Assembly: GCA_964460035.1 (NCBI GenBank)
Contig: CAYWPG010000022.1
Location: 1 to 58,329 of the forward strand
From: CAYWPG01 sp964460035
GTDB lineage: Bacteria; Pseudomonadota; Gammaproteobacteria; Nitrococcales; AK92
Length of the DNA: 58,329 nucleotides
Reading direction: 5' to 3'
Position numbers and translations under genes: made by a program. The notes beneath the pieces are model-generated. The model worked only from the letters and a program-made list of their open reading frames with translations, did not search any database and was not told where the DNA came from. Shown here piece by piece: positions 8,076-19,558 of the stretch (position 1 is its first letter; the number at the start of each line of letters is the position of its first letter).

Positions 8076-8579
8076 ATGGCGACTCAAGACACGCAGAGTG
8101 GCGACGGCCTCCGCGAGAAGCTGATCACGGTCAACCGTGTAGCTAAAGTGGTCAAAGGTGGTCGGCAGTTTGGATTTACCGCGTTGACGGTGGTTGGCGA
8201 TGGCGCCGGACGCGTCGGCTTTGGTTACGGCAAGGCGCGTGAGGTCCCCGTGGCCATCCAGAAGGCGATGGAGAAGGCGCGCAAGAACATGCGCACCATC
8301 GACCTCAATGGGACCACGTTGCAGTACGCGGTGCACGCAAGGCACGGCGCAAGCAAGGTGTTCATGCAGCCGGCTTCCGAAGGTACCGGTATCATCGCCG
8401 GTGGCGCGATGCGCGCAGTGTTCGAAGTCGTGGGCGTGCAGGACGTGTTGGCCAAAGCCATCGGATCCCGCAATCCCGTGAACGTGGTGCGTGCGACGAT
8501 CAACGGTCTGACCGCGATGGCGTCCCCGGAGCGGGTCGCAGCCAAGCGCGGCAAGACGGTCGAAGAGATCACGGGCTAA
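8076..8579 (+). CDS. rpsE: 30S ribosomal protein S5
   Basis: S5 of 167 residues, important for decoding accuracy. The S5 double-stranded RNA-binding domain (KLITVNRVAKVVKGGRQFGF) and the conserved GFGYGKAREVPVAIQKAM segment are present. In E. coli spectinomycin resistance maps to the loop just before this; no judgement on phenotype is made. Confidence 0.98.
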   Translation: MATQDTQSGDGLREKLITVNRVAKVVKGGRQFGFTALTVVGDGAGRVGFGYGKAREVPVAIQKAMEKARKNMRTIDLNGTTLQYAVHARHGASKVFMQPASEGTGIIAGGAMRAVFEVVGVQDVLAKAIGSRNPVNVVRATINGLTAMASPERVAAKRGKTVEEITG

Positions 8580-8582
8580 ACC

Positions 8583-8771
8583 ATGAGCAAGAACAAGCAA
8601 CTCAAGGTTACGCTTGTGCGTAGCGTGAACGGCCGCATCGCCAGCCACAAGGCGTGCGTTGCGGGATTGGGGCTGCGTCGTATTCGTCATACCGTGACGG
8701 TAGCGGACACGCCCGAGAATCGTGGGATGATCAACAAGGTCGCCTACCTTCTTTCGGTAGAGGAGGCTTGA
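8583..8771 (+). CDS. rpmD: 50S ribosomal protein L30
   Basis: L30 of 62 residues (KNKQLKVTLVRSVNGRIASH start, GLGLRRIRHTV core). It begins three bases after the rpsE stop, so its binding site lies inside rpsE. L30 is absent from some bacterial lineages; its presence here is normal for Gammaproteobacteria. Confidence 0.97.
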   Translation: MSKNKQLKVTLVRSVNGRIASHKACVAGLGLRRIRHTVTVADTPENRGMINKVAYLLSVEEA

Positions 8772-8773
8772 GC

Positions 8774-9208
8774 ATGCGCTTGAACGAGATCAAGCCTGCC
8801 GAGGGCAGCAAACGGCCTCCCAAGCGGGTGGGTCGCGGTATCGCCTCTGGTCATGGCAAGACCGCCGGCCGTGGCCACAAGGGACAGCACTCGCGTTCGG
8901 GTGGTTTCCACAAGACAGGCTTCGAAGGCGGCCAGATGCCTTTGCAGCGGCGTCTGCCCAAGACGGGTTTTCGCTCGCGCAAGGCGCGGTTCAGTGCCGA
9001 AGTGCGGCTATCGGAGCTGCGCCTGGTGGAAGGCGACGTGATCGACATTCTGTCGCTGAAGGCGGCGAAGATCGTTCCGCAGGAAGCGCGCACGGTGAAG
9101 ATCATTGCCTCCGGTGAAGTGACGAAGGCGGTTACGGTACGCGGCGTTGGCGTCACCAAGGGCGCTCGCGCTGCCATTGAGGCCGCTGGCGGCAAGGTAG
9201 AAGACTAA
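8774..9208 (+). CDS. rplO: 50S ribosomal protein L15
   Basis: L15 of 144 residues. The glycine- and arginine-rich N-terminal arm (KRVGRGIASGHGKTAGRGHK) that threads through 23S rRNA is intact. The ATG at 8774 has AGGAGG at 8761-8766 within the end of rpmD. A longer upstream frame is a shadow of rpmD. Confidence 0.97.
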   Translation: MRLNEIKPAEGSKRPPKRVGRGIASGHGKTAGRGHKGQHSRSGGFHKTGFEGGQMPLQRRLPKTGFRSRKARFSAEVRLSELRLVEGDVIDILSLKAAKIVPQEARTVKIIASGEVTKAVTVRGVGVTKGARAAIEAAGGKVED

Positions 9209-9209
9209 G

Positions 9210-10547
9210 GTGGCTAGAGCGGGCGCAAATCTCGGCTCTCTTGCGGGCCTGGGCAAGCTGGCGGAAATCCGCCGGCGGTTGTTGTTCGTCTTGATGGCGA
9301 TTGTGGTGTTCCGCATCGGAACGCACATCACCATTCCCGGAATCGATCCGGTTGCCTTGGCGGACATGTTCGAGCAGCAACGGGGCACCATCCTGGACAT
9401 GTTCAACATGTTCTCGGGTGGCGCCCTTGAGCGCCTGAGCATTTTTGCGCTCAACATCATGCCTTACATCTCGGCCTCCATTATTATGCAGTTGCTCAGC
9501 GCCACGGTGCCGGCGCTGGAGCAGCTGAAGAAGGAAGGCGAGAGCGGCCGGCGTAAGATTACGCAGTACACCCGTTACGGCACCGTCGCACTCGCGACCG
9601 TGCAGGGGATAGGCATCAGCGTCGCACTGCAGGGGCAGGGCGTGGCGATGATGCCCGGCTGGAGTTTCATCTTCATCGGTACCGTCACCTTGGTGGCGGG
9701 AACGATATTCCTGATGTGGCTCGGCGAGCAGGTCACGGAGCGCGGCATCGGGAATGGTATCTCGATAATTATCTTTGCTGGCATCGTGTCCGGTTTCCCC
9801 GCTGCCTTGGCCGGGACACTAGAGCTTGGGCGCACTGGCGAGATGAGCGAAGGCGCGATCCTGCTGTTGCTCCTGCTGGCCATTGCGGTGACGGCTTTCG
9901 TGGTCTTCGTGGAGCGAGGTCAGCGGCGGATTACGGTTAACTACGCGAAGCGGCAGCAAGGGCGGCGCATGTACGCGGCGCAGACCAGCCACTTGCCTTT
10001 GAAGCTGAACATGGCGGGCGTAATTCCGCCCATCTTCGCCTCCAGCATTATCCTGTTTCCGGCGACAGTGGGGCAGTGGTTCGGCGATGCGCCCGGACTT
10101 GGGTGGTTAGGCGAGTTGTCTAACACCTTGTCGCCCGGTCAGCCGTTGTATGTCGGTCTTTACGCTGCCGCTATCATTTTCTTCTGCTTCTTCTATACCG
10201 CGTTGGTGTTCAACGCCAAGGACACTGCGGAGAACTTGAAGAAGTCCGGGGCGTTCATCCCCGGGGTACGGCCGGGTGAGCACACCGCGCGCTATATCGA
10301 TGGGGTAATGACCCGTCTGACCATGGCGGGCGCGATTTACATCACGGGAGTGTGCTTGCTGCCCGAGTTCCTGATTTTGTACTGGAACGTGCCCTTTTAC
10401 TTTGGTGGTACCTCGCTCCTTATCATCGTCGTGGTGATCATGGACTTCATGGCGCAGGTGCAGGCTCACCTGGTGTCCCATCAGTACGAGCCGTTGATGC
10501 GTAAGGCCAACCTGAAGGGCCACGGCGGCACCGGGTTTCTCCGGTAA
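9210..10547 (+). CDS. secY: Protein translocase subunit SecY
   Basis: SecY of 445 residues, the channel of the Sec translocon with SecE and SecG in the inner membrane. About ten membrane segments are visible, starting with RRRLLFVLMAIVVFRIGTHI. The plug region (FNMFSGGALERLSIFALNIMPYISASIIMQLL) and the cytoplasmic loop arginines (VFVERGQRRITVNYAKRQQG) are intact. The start is GTG at 9210, one base after the rplO stop, with AAGG nearby. Confidence 0.98.
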   Translation: MARAGANLGSLAGLGKLAEIRRRLLFVLMAIVVFRIGTHITIPGIDPVALADMFEQQRGTILDMFNMFSGGALERLSIFALNIMPYISASIIMQLLSATVPALEQLKKEGESGRRKITQYTRYGTVALATVQGIGISVALQGQGVAMMPGWSFIFIGTVTLVAGTIFLMWLGEQVTERGIGNGISIIIFAGIVSGFPAALAGTLELGRTGEMSEGAILLLLLLAIAVTAFVVFVERGQRRITVNYAKRQQGRRMYAAQTSHLPLKLNMAGVIPPIFASSIILFPATVGQWFGDAPGLGWLGELSNTLSPGQPLYVGLYAAAIIFFCFFYTALVFNAKDTAENLKKSGAFIPGVRPGEHTARYIDGVMTRLTMAGAIYITGVCLLPEFLILYWNVPFYFGGTSLLIIVVVIMDFMAQVQAHLVSHQYEPLMRKANLKGHGGTGFLR

Positions 10548-10563
10548 TCGCTAAGACTTCTCT

Positions 10564-10611
10564 GCCGACAGGCTTTTACTACTCGCGTGTCGGCTCGAAC
10601 TTTGCTATTCT
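10564..10611 (+). promoter_or_regulatory. Hairpin and extended -10 promoter ahead of rpmJ/alpha operon
   Basis: Between secY and rpmJ, GCCGACA (10564-10570) and TGTCGGC (10588-10594) form a perfect seven-base-pair inverted repeat. Just after it, TGCTATTCT (10603-10611) reads as an extended -10 element (TGN then TATTCT) with no good -35. Together they could partly end spc transcription and start the alpha operon. This is inferred from sequence only. Confidence 0.35.
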
Positions 10612-10656
10612 TCGCGCCTTTCCCGGCGCGGTGCTTGGAGTTTTGGAGACGCAGCC

Positions 10657-10773
10657 ATGAAGGTACGTGCTTCTGTTAAGAAAATTTGCCGGAACTGCAA
10701 GATCATCCGGCGTAACGGTGCGGTGCGTGTCATCTGCACCAGCGACGCACGGCACAAGCAGCGTCAGGGTTAG
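10657..10773 (+). CDS. rpmJ: 50S ribosomal protein L36, zinc-binding form
   Basis: A 38-residue L36 beginning MKVRASVKKICRNCKIIRR. The zinc ligands CxxC, a third Cys in VRVICTSD and the His in ARHKQRQG are all present, so this is the zinc-ribbon type. The gene lies between secY and rpsM as in other Gammaproteobacteria. TTGGAGAC precedes the ATG. Confidence 0.95.
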   Translation: MKVRASVKKICRNCKIIRRNGAVRVICTSDARHKQRQG

Positions 10774-10847
10774 TCGCGGCTTGCTGGGGCGAGGCGACAT
10801 TAGCTAACATTGCGGGTTTTCCGCGAGCGGACTGGGAGAGAGGGTTT

Positions 10848-11204
10848 ATGGCCCGTATTGCAGGCGTCAACATACCCGACAACAAACATACGGTTATAGC
10901 ACTGACCTATATCTATGGCGTCGGTCGCAGCCGAGCTGCTCAGATTTGCAGCGCCGTCGGGATTGCGCCGGAGCGTAAGATCCGCGAGCTGAGCGAGCAG
11001 GAGCTGGAAGCCATTCGTACCGAACTTGGAAAGTACGTGGTGGAAGGCGACTTGCGCCGTAGCGTCGCGATGGATATCAAGCGACTGATGGATCTCGGCT
11101 GCTATCGGGGGATCCGTCACCGCCGCGGCCTGCCGGTGCGCGGTCAGCGCACTCGCACCAATGCCCGTACCCGCAAGGGTCCGCGGCGCGGCGCCGGCAA
11201 GTAA
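10848..11204 (+). CDS. rpsM: 30S ribosomal protein S13
   Basis: S13 of 118 residues, in the 30S head contacting S19, L5 and P-site tRNA. The start MARIAGVNIPDNKHTVIALTYIYGVGRS and the basic tail GQRTRTNARTRKGPRRGAGK are standard. It has a strong GGGAGAGAGG ribosome binding site and is preceded by a 74-base gap, where E. coli has the S4-regulated pseudoknot; that structure is not obvious here. Confidence 0.97.
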   Translation: MARIAGVNIPDNKHTVIALTYIYGVGRSRAAQICSAVGIAPERKIRELSEQELEAIRTELGKYVVEGDLRRSVAMDIKRLMDLGCYRGIRHRRGLPVRGQRTRTNARTRKGPRRGAGK

Positions 11205-11248
11205 CCGGCATTCAAGCATAGCTGCATTGCAACGGTAGGATTTGGGCA

Positions 11249-11644
11249 ATGGCGAAACCGACAACCAGTTCGCGCGGGCGTAAGAAAGTAAAGCGCACCG
11301 TGGTGGACGGCGTAGCGCATATTCATGCGTCGTTCAATAACACGATCGTTAGTATCACGGACCGGCAGGGCAACGCCCTTGCTTGGGCAAGCGCAGGAGG
11401 CAGCGGGTTCCGCGGCTCCCGTAAGAGCACGCCGTTTGCCGCGCAGGTGGCTGCGGAGCGTGCAGGTCGTGCCGCGCAGGACTACGGCCTCAAGAACCTG
11501 GAAGTGCGGGTAAAGGGTCCGGGGCCGGGCCGCGAGTCGGCCGTGCGGGCGCTGAACAACGTGGGCTACCGCATTACGAACATTTCGGACGTGACGCCGA
11601 TCCCGCACAACGGCTGCCGTCCGCCCAAGAAACGCCGCGTCTGA
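11249..11644 (+). CDS. rpsK: 30S ribosomal protein S11
   Basis: S11 of 131 residues in the 30S platform. The conserved VDGVAHIHASFNNTIVSITDRQGN and the C-terminal TPIPHNGCRPPKKRRV are intact. It is 44 bases after rpsM. Confidence 0.98.
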   Translation: MAKPTTSSRGRKKVKRTVVDGVAHIHASFNNTIVSITDRQGNALAWASAGGSGFRGSRKSTPFAAQVAAERAGRAAQDYGLKNLEVRVKGPGPGRESAVRALNNVGYRITNISDVTPIPHNGCRPPKKRRV

Positions 11645-11660
11645 GCGAGGGAGACGATAG

Positions 11661-12281
11661 ATGGCACGTTATACTGGACCCAGGTGCAAGCTCGCCCGGC
11701 GGGAAGGTACCGACCTGTTCCTGAAGAGCGGCGTTCGCCCCCTCGACAGCAAGTGCAAGCTGGACACACCGCCCGGTCAGCACGGGCAGCGCCGCGGCCG
11801 CCTCTCCGACTACGGCGGGCAGTTGCGCGAGAAGCAAAAGGTTCGGCGGATTTACGGCGTCCTGGAACGGCAGTTCCGCAACTACTATGCCGAAGCCGCC
11901 AGGCGCAAGGGCGCTACCGGCGAAGTGCTATTGCAGCTGCTGGAAAGCCGTCTCGACAATGTGGTCTATCGCATGGGCTTTGCCTCCACGCGCGCCGAAG
12001 CCCGCCAGCTGGTGGGACATCGGGGCATCGAGGTCAACGGGCGCGTGGTGAACATTCCGTCGTACCAGGTTAAGGCTGGTGACGTGATCAGCGTGCGTGA
12101 GAAAGCGAAAAAGCAGCTGCGCGTTCAGGCGGCGCTTGAGATGGCCCAGCAGAACGGTTTCGTGGGCTGGGTGGAGGTCGACCCCAAGAAGATGGAAGGG
12201 ACCTTCAAGAATATACCGGATCGCAGCGACCTCTCCGCGGACATTAACGAGCACCTGATCGTCGAGTTGTACTCGAAGTAA
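11661..12281 (+). CDS. rpsD: 30S ribosomal protein S4
   Basis: S4 of 206 residues, a primary assembly protein. The S4 RNA-binding domain (LESRLDNVVYRMGFASTRAEARQLVGHRGIEVNG region) is complete. It keeps only isolated cysteines at the N-terminus (GPRCK and DSKCK), so it is the zinc-free type. In E. coli S4 represses the alpha operon and also acts in antitermination. GAGGGAGACG precedes the ATG. Confidence 0.98.
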   Translation: MARYTGPRCKLARREGTDLFLKSGVRPLDSKCKLDTPPGQHGQRRGRLSDYGGQLREKQKVRRIYGVLERQFRNYYAEAARRKGATGEVLLQLLESRLDNVVYRMGFASTRAEARQLVGHRGIEVNGRVVNIPSYQVKAGDVISVREKAKKQLRVQAALEMAQQNGFVGWVEVDPKKMEGTFKNIPDRSDLSADINEHLIVELYSK

Positions 12282-12339
12282 GGCGTGAACTCGTTGAGTT
12301 CGTTGTCGCGCACCGCAGGAATCGAGAGAGGAAGTGCCC

Positions 12340-13338
12340 ATGCAGGGTCAGTTTAAGGATTTCCTTAAGCCGCGAATCGTTGATGTCAATGCCATCAGCG
12401 ATCGGCATGCCAAGATCACACTAGAGCCGCTGGAGCGCGGTTTCGGTCATACGCTCGGCAACGCGCTGCGGCGGGTCCTGCTGTCGTCCATCCCCGGCTA
12501 CGCAGTCGTAGAGGCTGAGATCGAAGGGGTATTGCACGAATATACCGCGATCGAAGGTGTGCAGGAGGATGTGGTCGACATCCTGCTGAACCTGAAGAAT
12601 CTCGCGGTGCGCTTGCATGCGAAAGATGAGGCGATGCTGACCCTGGTGAAGCAGGGGCCGGGCGTGGTCACGGCAGCCGACATCGAGGCTGGGCACGACG
12701 TAGAGATCAAGAATCCGGAGCTGGTGATCGCTCATCTGAACAAGGCCGGCGAGCTGCGGATGAATCTGCGGGTTAAGAAGGGCCGTGGGTACGAGCCGGC
12801 GACCGCGCGCGAGCAGGAAGAAGATCGTCCGATCGGCAGGCTTCAGCTCGATGCCAGCTATAGCCCGGTACGGCGGGTGGCGTACAACGTCGAGAGCGCG
12901 CGCGTCGAGCAGCGCACGGACTTGGACAAGCTGGTCATGGATATCGAGACCAACGGGGTGCTGGATCCGGAGGAAGCCATCCGCTTCGCTGCCGGCCTGT
13001 TGCGCGATCAGCTTGCGATTTTCGTGGACCTGCAGGGTGGCGAAATCGAGCACGAGCCCGCACGCAAGGAGCCGGAGGTCGATCCGGTGCTGCTGCGGCC
13101 GATTGACGACCTGGAGCTCACGGTGCGGTCGGCGAATTGCCTGAAGGCCGAGAGCATCCACTATGTGGGTGATCTGGTGCAGCGCACTGAAGTGGAGCTG
13201 CTGAAGACTCCGAATCTTGGCAAGAAGTCGCTTACCGAGATCAAGGAAGTCCTGGCATCCCACGGGCTCGCGCTAGGTATGCGACTGGAGAATTGGCCCC
13301 CTGCGGGGTTGGGCGACCGAGACCAGGCTGCTGGCTGA
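12340..13338 (+). CDS. rpoA: DNA-directed RNA polymerase subunit alpha
   Basis: RpoA of 332 residues. The N-terminal domain (LEPLERGFGHTLGNALRRVLLSSIPG) drives dimerisation and core assembly. The C-terminal domain from about residue 245 (DDLELTVRSANCLKAESIHYVGDL) includes the 265-type arginine and helix residues that contact UP elements and activators. The ATG at 12340 follows GAGAGGAAG; a GTG two codons earlier is less likely. Confidence 0.98.
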   Translation: MQGQFKDFLKPRIVDVNAISDRHAKITLEPLERGFGHTLGNALRRVLLSSIPGYAVVEAEIEGVLHEYTAIEGVQEDVVDILLNLKNLAVRLHAKDEAMLTLVKQGPGVVTAADIEAGHDVEIKNPELVIAHLNKAGELRMNLRVKKGRGYEPATAREQEEDRPIGRLQLDASYSPVRRVAYNVESARVEQRTDLDKLVMDIETNGVLDPEEAIRFAAGLLRDQLAIFVDLQGGEIEHEPARKEPEVDPVLLRPIDDLELTVRSANCLKAESIHYVGDLVQRTEVELLKTPNLGKKSLTEIKEVLASHGLALGMRLENWPPAGLGDRDQAAG

Positions 13339-13379
13339 GCGCTGCGTCTCTGGACGAATTGAACTGAAGGAAACCAATC

Positions 13380-13784
13380 ATGCGTCACCGTAAATCCGGG
13401 CGGCAGCTTAACCGCACCAGCAGCCACCGTCAGGCGATGTTCCGCAACATGGCGGTGTCCTTGCTGACCCACGAGGCTATCAAGACGACTCTGCCGAAGG
13501 CCAAGGAACTGCGCCGCGTAGCCGAGCCGCTGATCACCTTGGCTAAGGAAGATAGTGTTGCGAATCGTCGTTTGGCGTTTTCGCGCCTTCGGGACAAGGC
13601 GGCGGTGGGCAAGCTCTTCAATGAGCTGGGGCCACGCTACAAGAGCCGTCCCGGCGGTTATCTGCGCATCTTGAAGTACGGATTCCGCGCCGGCGACAAC
13701 GCTCCCATGGCGTATGTTGAGCTGGTTGATCGTCCGGACACCGAAGCAGCAGCGGCCGGCGAGCAGGCCAGCGCCGCCGAGTAG
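13380..13784 (+). CDS. rplQ: 50S ribosomal protein L17
   Basis: L17 of 134 residues, at the tunnel exit. The start MRHRKSGRQLNRTSSHRQAMFRNMAVSLL is standard, and the last fifteen residues are an alanine/glutamate-rich tail as in many Gammaproteobacteria. It is the last gene of the alpha operon and is followed 20 bases later by a strong terminator. Confidence 0.97.
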   Translation: MRHRKSGRQLNRTSSHRQAMFRNMAVSLLTHEAIKTTLPKAKELRRVAEPLITLAKEDSVANRRLAFSRLRDKAAVGKLFNELGPRYKSRPGGYLRILKYGFRAGDNAPMAYVELVDRPDTEAAAAGEQASAAE

Positions 13785-13803
13785 GGGATAGTTTTTAGAA
13801 AGC

Positions 13804-13831
13804 AAAAACCGGGGTTCGCCCCGGTTTTTTT
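13804..13831 (+). terminator. Rho-independent terminator of the alpha operon
   Basis: AAAAACCGGGG, loop TTCG, CCCCGGTTTTT, then further T residues: an 11-base-pair perfect stem with a stable tetraloop and T tract. It ends the whole ribosomal protein transcript and could act in both directions because of the A tract on the left arm. Confidence 0.93.
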
Positions 13832-14685
13832 ATGTCCGCTCGACAGGCTCGTCTGTAGAGGCGACTGCACGGCCCGGATTTGGGTGGGCAGCGTACCTCC
13901 ACAATATGGATCTCAGCTGCAGGGGAGATCCGCACAAGGGGTGGTCACGCCCACAGAGGACCAGCTCAGGGTGGCGGGCTTTGGGGGCGAAGGCTTTTCC
14001 TTTTGCAGCGGTTGGCCGGAAGAGATTCGGGGCGAGGCGCGGCTGGTGCCTTGGACCGGCTTGTGGGTAGAAGCCGCTCATGCTCGCTCTGGGTGAGCTC
14101 CACTGCGGGGTGATTCCCGCTCCGCTTTTTGTGCTAGTTTGAGAGATGCTTGTCGGCGCTTCGACGCGGCACCGGATTGACTTCTCCCATAGTATGCGCC
14201 TGAGAGCAGGCGCGACCTTCCTCCGTCTGTCCCCGACAAGCGCCTTTTTGATCGGCCAAGGACAAATAAAGTAAGCCCCCCATTCTCCGCGAATGTCCCC
14301 GCCTGCGGCGGGCGACTCTAGGGGCCCCTCGCCGCCCATAGGCGTTTCCCGAGAGGCTTTATCCTCGTCTCCGGGGTCAGAGTCCCGGCAGGAGCGGACG
14401 TTTGGCCGCGAACCTCCGCCTTAGCCACTGTCCCCTGAAAAAGTCCCGGCACCCGGAGCACTCCCACAAAGGGGTCTCCAGGCTTATAGGAATGCCTCTT
14501 GCGGGGAGCGGTCCTTCACCGCAAAGCCGCCTCCGTGCTTGGATCGAGGGCGTGCCGATTGGGCTTGGGATAATTCCATGCGTTCTGCGCGTCGCCCCTG
14601 GGGGTACGCCCCAAGCTAGGGAAGGCGTAAACTTCACAAGATCGGGCCGTGCGCACGGGGTGCAGTCGCCCAGGGAGGTTGTCGG
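13832..14685. other. Non-coding stretch between rplQ and the DUF6489 gene
   Basis: About 850 bases without a credible gene; frames here lack conserved sequence. It holds a terminator-like hairpin (GCGGGG, TGATT, CCCGC then TCCGC and five T, 14105-14130), the candidate small RNA at 14147-14250, and GC-rich inverted repeats further right. No RNase P RNA, tmRNA, 6S or SRP RNA signature was recognised. Confidence 0.6.
14147..14250 (+). ncRNA. Candidate small structured RNA
   Basis: GCTTGTCGG near 14149 can pair with CCGACAAGC near 14235, enclosing a perfect internal hairpin GCGCCTG-AGAG-CAGGCGC and a CGGA/TCCG helix between them, a rod-like fold of about 100 bases ending in GCC plus five T. Directly upstream is TGCTAGTTT, usable as an extended -10, and before that a terminator-like hairpin. 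It lacks the SRP RNA apical motif (GGTCCGGAAGG) and is too short for 6S RNA. It may equally be a long imperfect terminator. Confidence 0.35.
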
Positions 14686-14934
14686 ATGAAAATCACGGTG
14701 GATTTGGACGGTACGCCGCAGGAGTTGCGGGCGTTCTTTGGCCTGCCGGATGTTGCGCCGGTTCAGGATGAGCTGATTCAGGCGTTGCGAGAGAAAATGC
14801 TCGCCGGGCTGGACGCGGCCGATCTTGTCAAACTGATGGAGCCGTTGGTGCCCGAGCATCTGCGCAGCCTGGAAGCGCTGCAGAAGCACTTCTGGGAGAG
14901 TTTTCGCAAAGCCAATCCCGGTTCCGGGGGCTAG
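14686..14934 (+). CDS. DUF6489 family small protein
   Basis: An 82-residue protein beginning MKITVDLDGTPQELRAFFGL PDV (DUF6489-type start), followed by a helical segment VQDELIQALREKML and a C-terminal LQKHFWESFRK. This family is a short conserved protein of unknown role in Gammaproteobacteria. It has no signal peptide or membrane segment. The ATG is preceded by CAGGGAGGTTGTCGG, a good ribosome binding site. It is a single-gene unit with no clear partner. Confidence 0.8.
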   Translation: MKITVDLDGTPQELRAFFGLPDVAPVQDELIQALREKMLAGLDAADLVKLMEPLVPEHLRSLEALQKHFWESFRKANPGSGG

Positions 14935-15242
14935 GGGCTCATCAATGGGGCGATGTGCAACCGGCCGTCGGCGCTTCAGCAACGCCCATGCTGGCGCTTT
15001 TTGGCGTTGAAGCAGCGCCTTGCATGGTTGCCGTGCACCGGTTGGCGCGCGGGTGACGGTCGCTGAACCAAGTCGCAATCAAGGGTTTTATGCCGTTATG
15101 ACTATGCATACAGGCCTGTGGCTGTGCCTGTGTTCTGGTACAATCGCCGCCGTTCGAAGGCGCCGGTCGCGCGAGACGCCGCCCATATAAAAGGGGTGGT
15201 TGGGCCGGACATAAACGACAGTGAATCTATAGGAGATCGTCG
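14935..15242 (+). promoter_or_regulatory. mdh upstream region
   Basis: A gap of 308 bases with no gene. It contains the palindrome TATGCATA near 15101-15110 and a TACAAT hexamer near 15138 that could be a -10 box for mdh, about 100 bases before the start codon. No good -35 is seen at the right distance. AGGAGAT at about 15231 is the mdh ribosome binding site. Confidence 0.3.
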
Positions 15243-16223
15243 ATGAAAGCACCTGTACGGGTTGCCGTGACCGGGGCCGCGGGCCAGATCGGCTACAGTC
15301 TGCTGTTCCGTATCGCTGCGGGTGACATGCTCGGCAAGGATCAGCCGGTCATTCTTCAGCTGCTGGAGATCACTCCCGCGCTGGAGGCGGTCAAGGGCGT
15401 GGTGATGGAACTGGAAGACTGCGCGTTCCCGCTGCTTGCCGGCGTCACCGTCAGCGATAAGCCCGAGGAGGCGTTCAAGGATGCCGACTACGCGCTGCTG
15501 GTGGGTGCGCGTCCCCGTGGACCCGGCATGGAGCGCAAGGACCTGCTCGAGGCCAATGCGGCGATTTTCTCCGTCCAGGGCAAGGCTCTGAATGCCGTTG
15601 CTTCCCGTAACGTGCGCGTGCTGGTGGTCGGCAACCCGGCTAACACCAATGCTCTCATCGCTCAGCGCAACGCGCCGGATCTGGACCCGCGGTGCTTCAC
15701 TGCGATGACGCGCTTGGATCACAACCGCGCGCTGGCGCAGTTGGCAGCCAAGACGGGCAGCCACTCCAGCGACATCAAGAAGATGATCATCTGGGGTAAC
15801 CACTCGGCCACCCAGTATCCGGACATCAGCCAGGCGACCGTCAACGGCAAGCCGGCCAAGGACCTGGTGGACCAGGAATGGCTGGTCAACGATTTCATCC
15901 CGACGGTGCAGCAGCGTGGCGCCGCGATCATCAAGGCGCGCGGCCAGTCCAGTGCCGCCTCGGCGGCCAGCGCGGCTATCGACCACATGCGCACCTGGGC
16001 GCTGGGCACGCCCGAGGGCGACTGGGTCAGCATGGCCATTCCGTCCGATGGCAGCTATGGCATCGAGCCGGGCTTGATCTACTCCTTCCCGGTAACGGTG
16101 AAGGACGGTCAGTACGAGATCGTTCAGGGCCTGGAGATCAGCGAGTTCAGCCGCGAGCGCATGCTCATCACGGAGCAGGAGCTGAAGGAAGAGCGCGACG
16201 GCGTTAAGCACCTGCTGCCGTAA
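15243..16223 (+). CDS. mdh: Malate dehydrogenase (NAD)
   Basis: A 326-residue cytosolic-type malate dehydrogenase that interconverts malate and oxaloacetate in the TCA cycle. The NAD-binding loop is VTGAAGQIGYSLLFRIA near residue 8. The substrate-loop arginines appear in GARPRGPGMERKDLLEAN (about residues 92-109), the conserved NPANTNAL follows, then LDHNRA, and the catalytic histidine in IWGNHSATQYPD (about residue 187). Length and motifs fit the plant/cytosolic-like bacterial clade rather than the E. coli type. Monocistronic, with its own terminator. Confidence 0.97.
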   Translation: MKAPVRVAVTGAAGQIGYSLLFRIAAGDMLGKDQPVILQLLEITPALEAVKGVVMELEDCAFPLLAGVTVSDKPEEAFKDADYALLVGARPRGPGMERKDLLEANAAIFSVQGKALNAVASRNVRVLVVGNPANTNALIAQRNAPDLDPRCFTAMTRLDHNRALAQLAAKTGSHSSDIKKMIIWGNHSATQYPDISQATVNGKPAKDLVDQEWLVNDFIPTVQQRGAAIIKARGQSSAASAASAAIDHMRTWALGTPEGDWVSMAIPSDGSYGIEPGLIYSFPVTVKDGQYEIVQGLEISEFSRERMLITEQELKEERDGVKHLLP

Positions 16224-16243
16224 GCTCAGCGGGAGCTTCGCTG

Positions 16244-16274
16244 AAGAAAAGGCGCCACAAGGCGCCTTTTCTTT
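16244..16274. terminator. Bidirectional terminator between mdh and uvrA
   Basis: AAGAAAAGGCGCC, loop ACAA, GGCGCCTTTTCTTT. The GGCGCC core is extended by A/T arms on both sides, so it can terminate mdh on the plus strand and uvrA on the minus strand, which converge here. Confidence 0.9.
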
Positions 16275-16319
16275 ATCCTCCACCAATCAGCCTAAGGTGC
16301 GCCGCCACGGGGAGTGGCG

Positions 16320-19172
<2,853 letters not shown>

Positions 19173-19558
19173 GCAGTTTTCCGTCTTGTCGGCGACCGCT
19201 TCAGCCCGTGCTCGGTCGCCAAACCAGCTTTCGGCGTTTTCCCGCGCGGCACGCATTGCCGCCATCGTCCGTCCTGAAAAGTGGCCTTGCCACCGGCACG
19301 GGCTGTAATATACCCCACCGCGCCCGTGCTTTGCGGCTCGGGCAGCGGCGGCGGATGTCCGTTACTGCCATCGTCCTGACGCCGGCAAGGGCCGGACAGC
19401 AAGCTCGCACCATTTTCACCCACAGCATCAAACGGGGTCCGCGCACGGCGGCGCTGTGTCGGCACACATGCCGATGATGGCGTCCACCAAGCGGGAGGAC
19501 GCCGTGGCGGGAATCGCATTTGAACACGAATTCGACCAATTCACGCCGTTTGGGTTCA
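19173..19558. promoter_or_regulatory. Divergent region uvrA / MFS, with possible LexA half-site
   Basis: A 386-base divergent intergenic region. On the minus strand GGGTATATT near 19306-19314 could be a -10 for uvrA. The same place reads CTGTAATATACCCCAC (19303-19318) on the plus strand, which keeps the left half of a LexA box (CTGT) but not the ACAG right half. SOS control of uvrA is common in relatives; here the match is weak. Confidence 0.25.

Noticed and set aside
10774..10847. Alpha-operon S4 pseudoknot leader upstream of rpsM.
   Set aside because: The 74-base gap does not show the pairing pattern known from E. coli by eye; a covariance search would be needed.
14147..14250. SRP (4.5S) RNA or 6S RNA identity for the structured stretch.
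   Set aside because: No GGTCCGGAAGG-type apical motif for SRP, and it is too short and lacks the central bulge sequence of 6S RNA.
19303..19318. LexA box for uvrA.
   Set aside because: Only the CTGT half matches; the ACAG half is absent, so it is listed only as a possible half-site.
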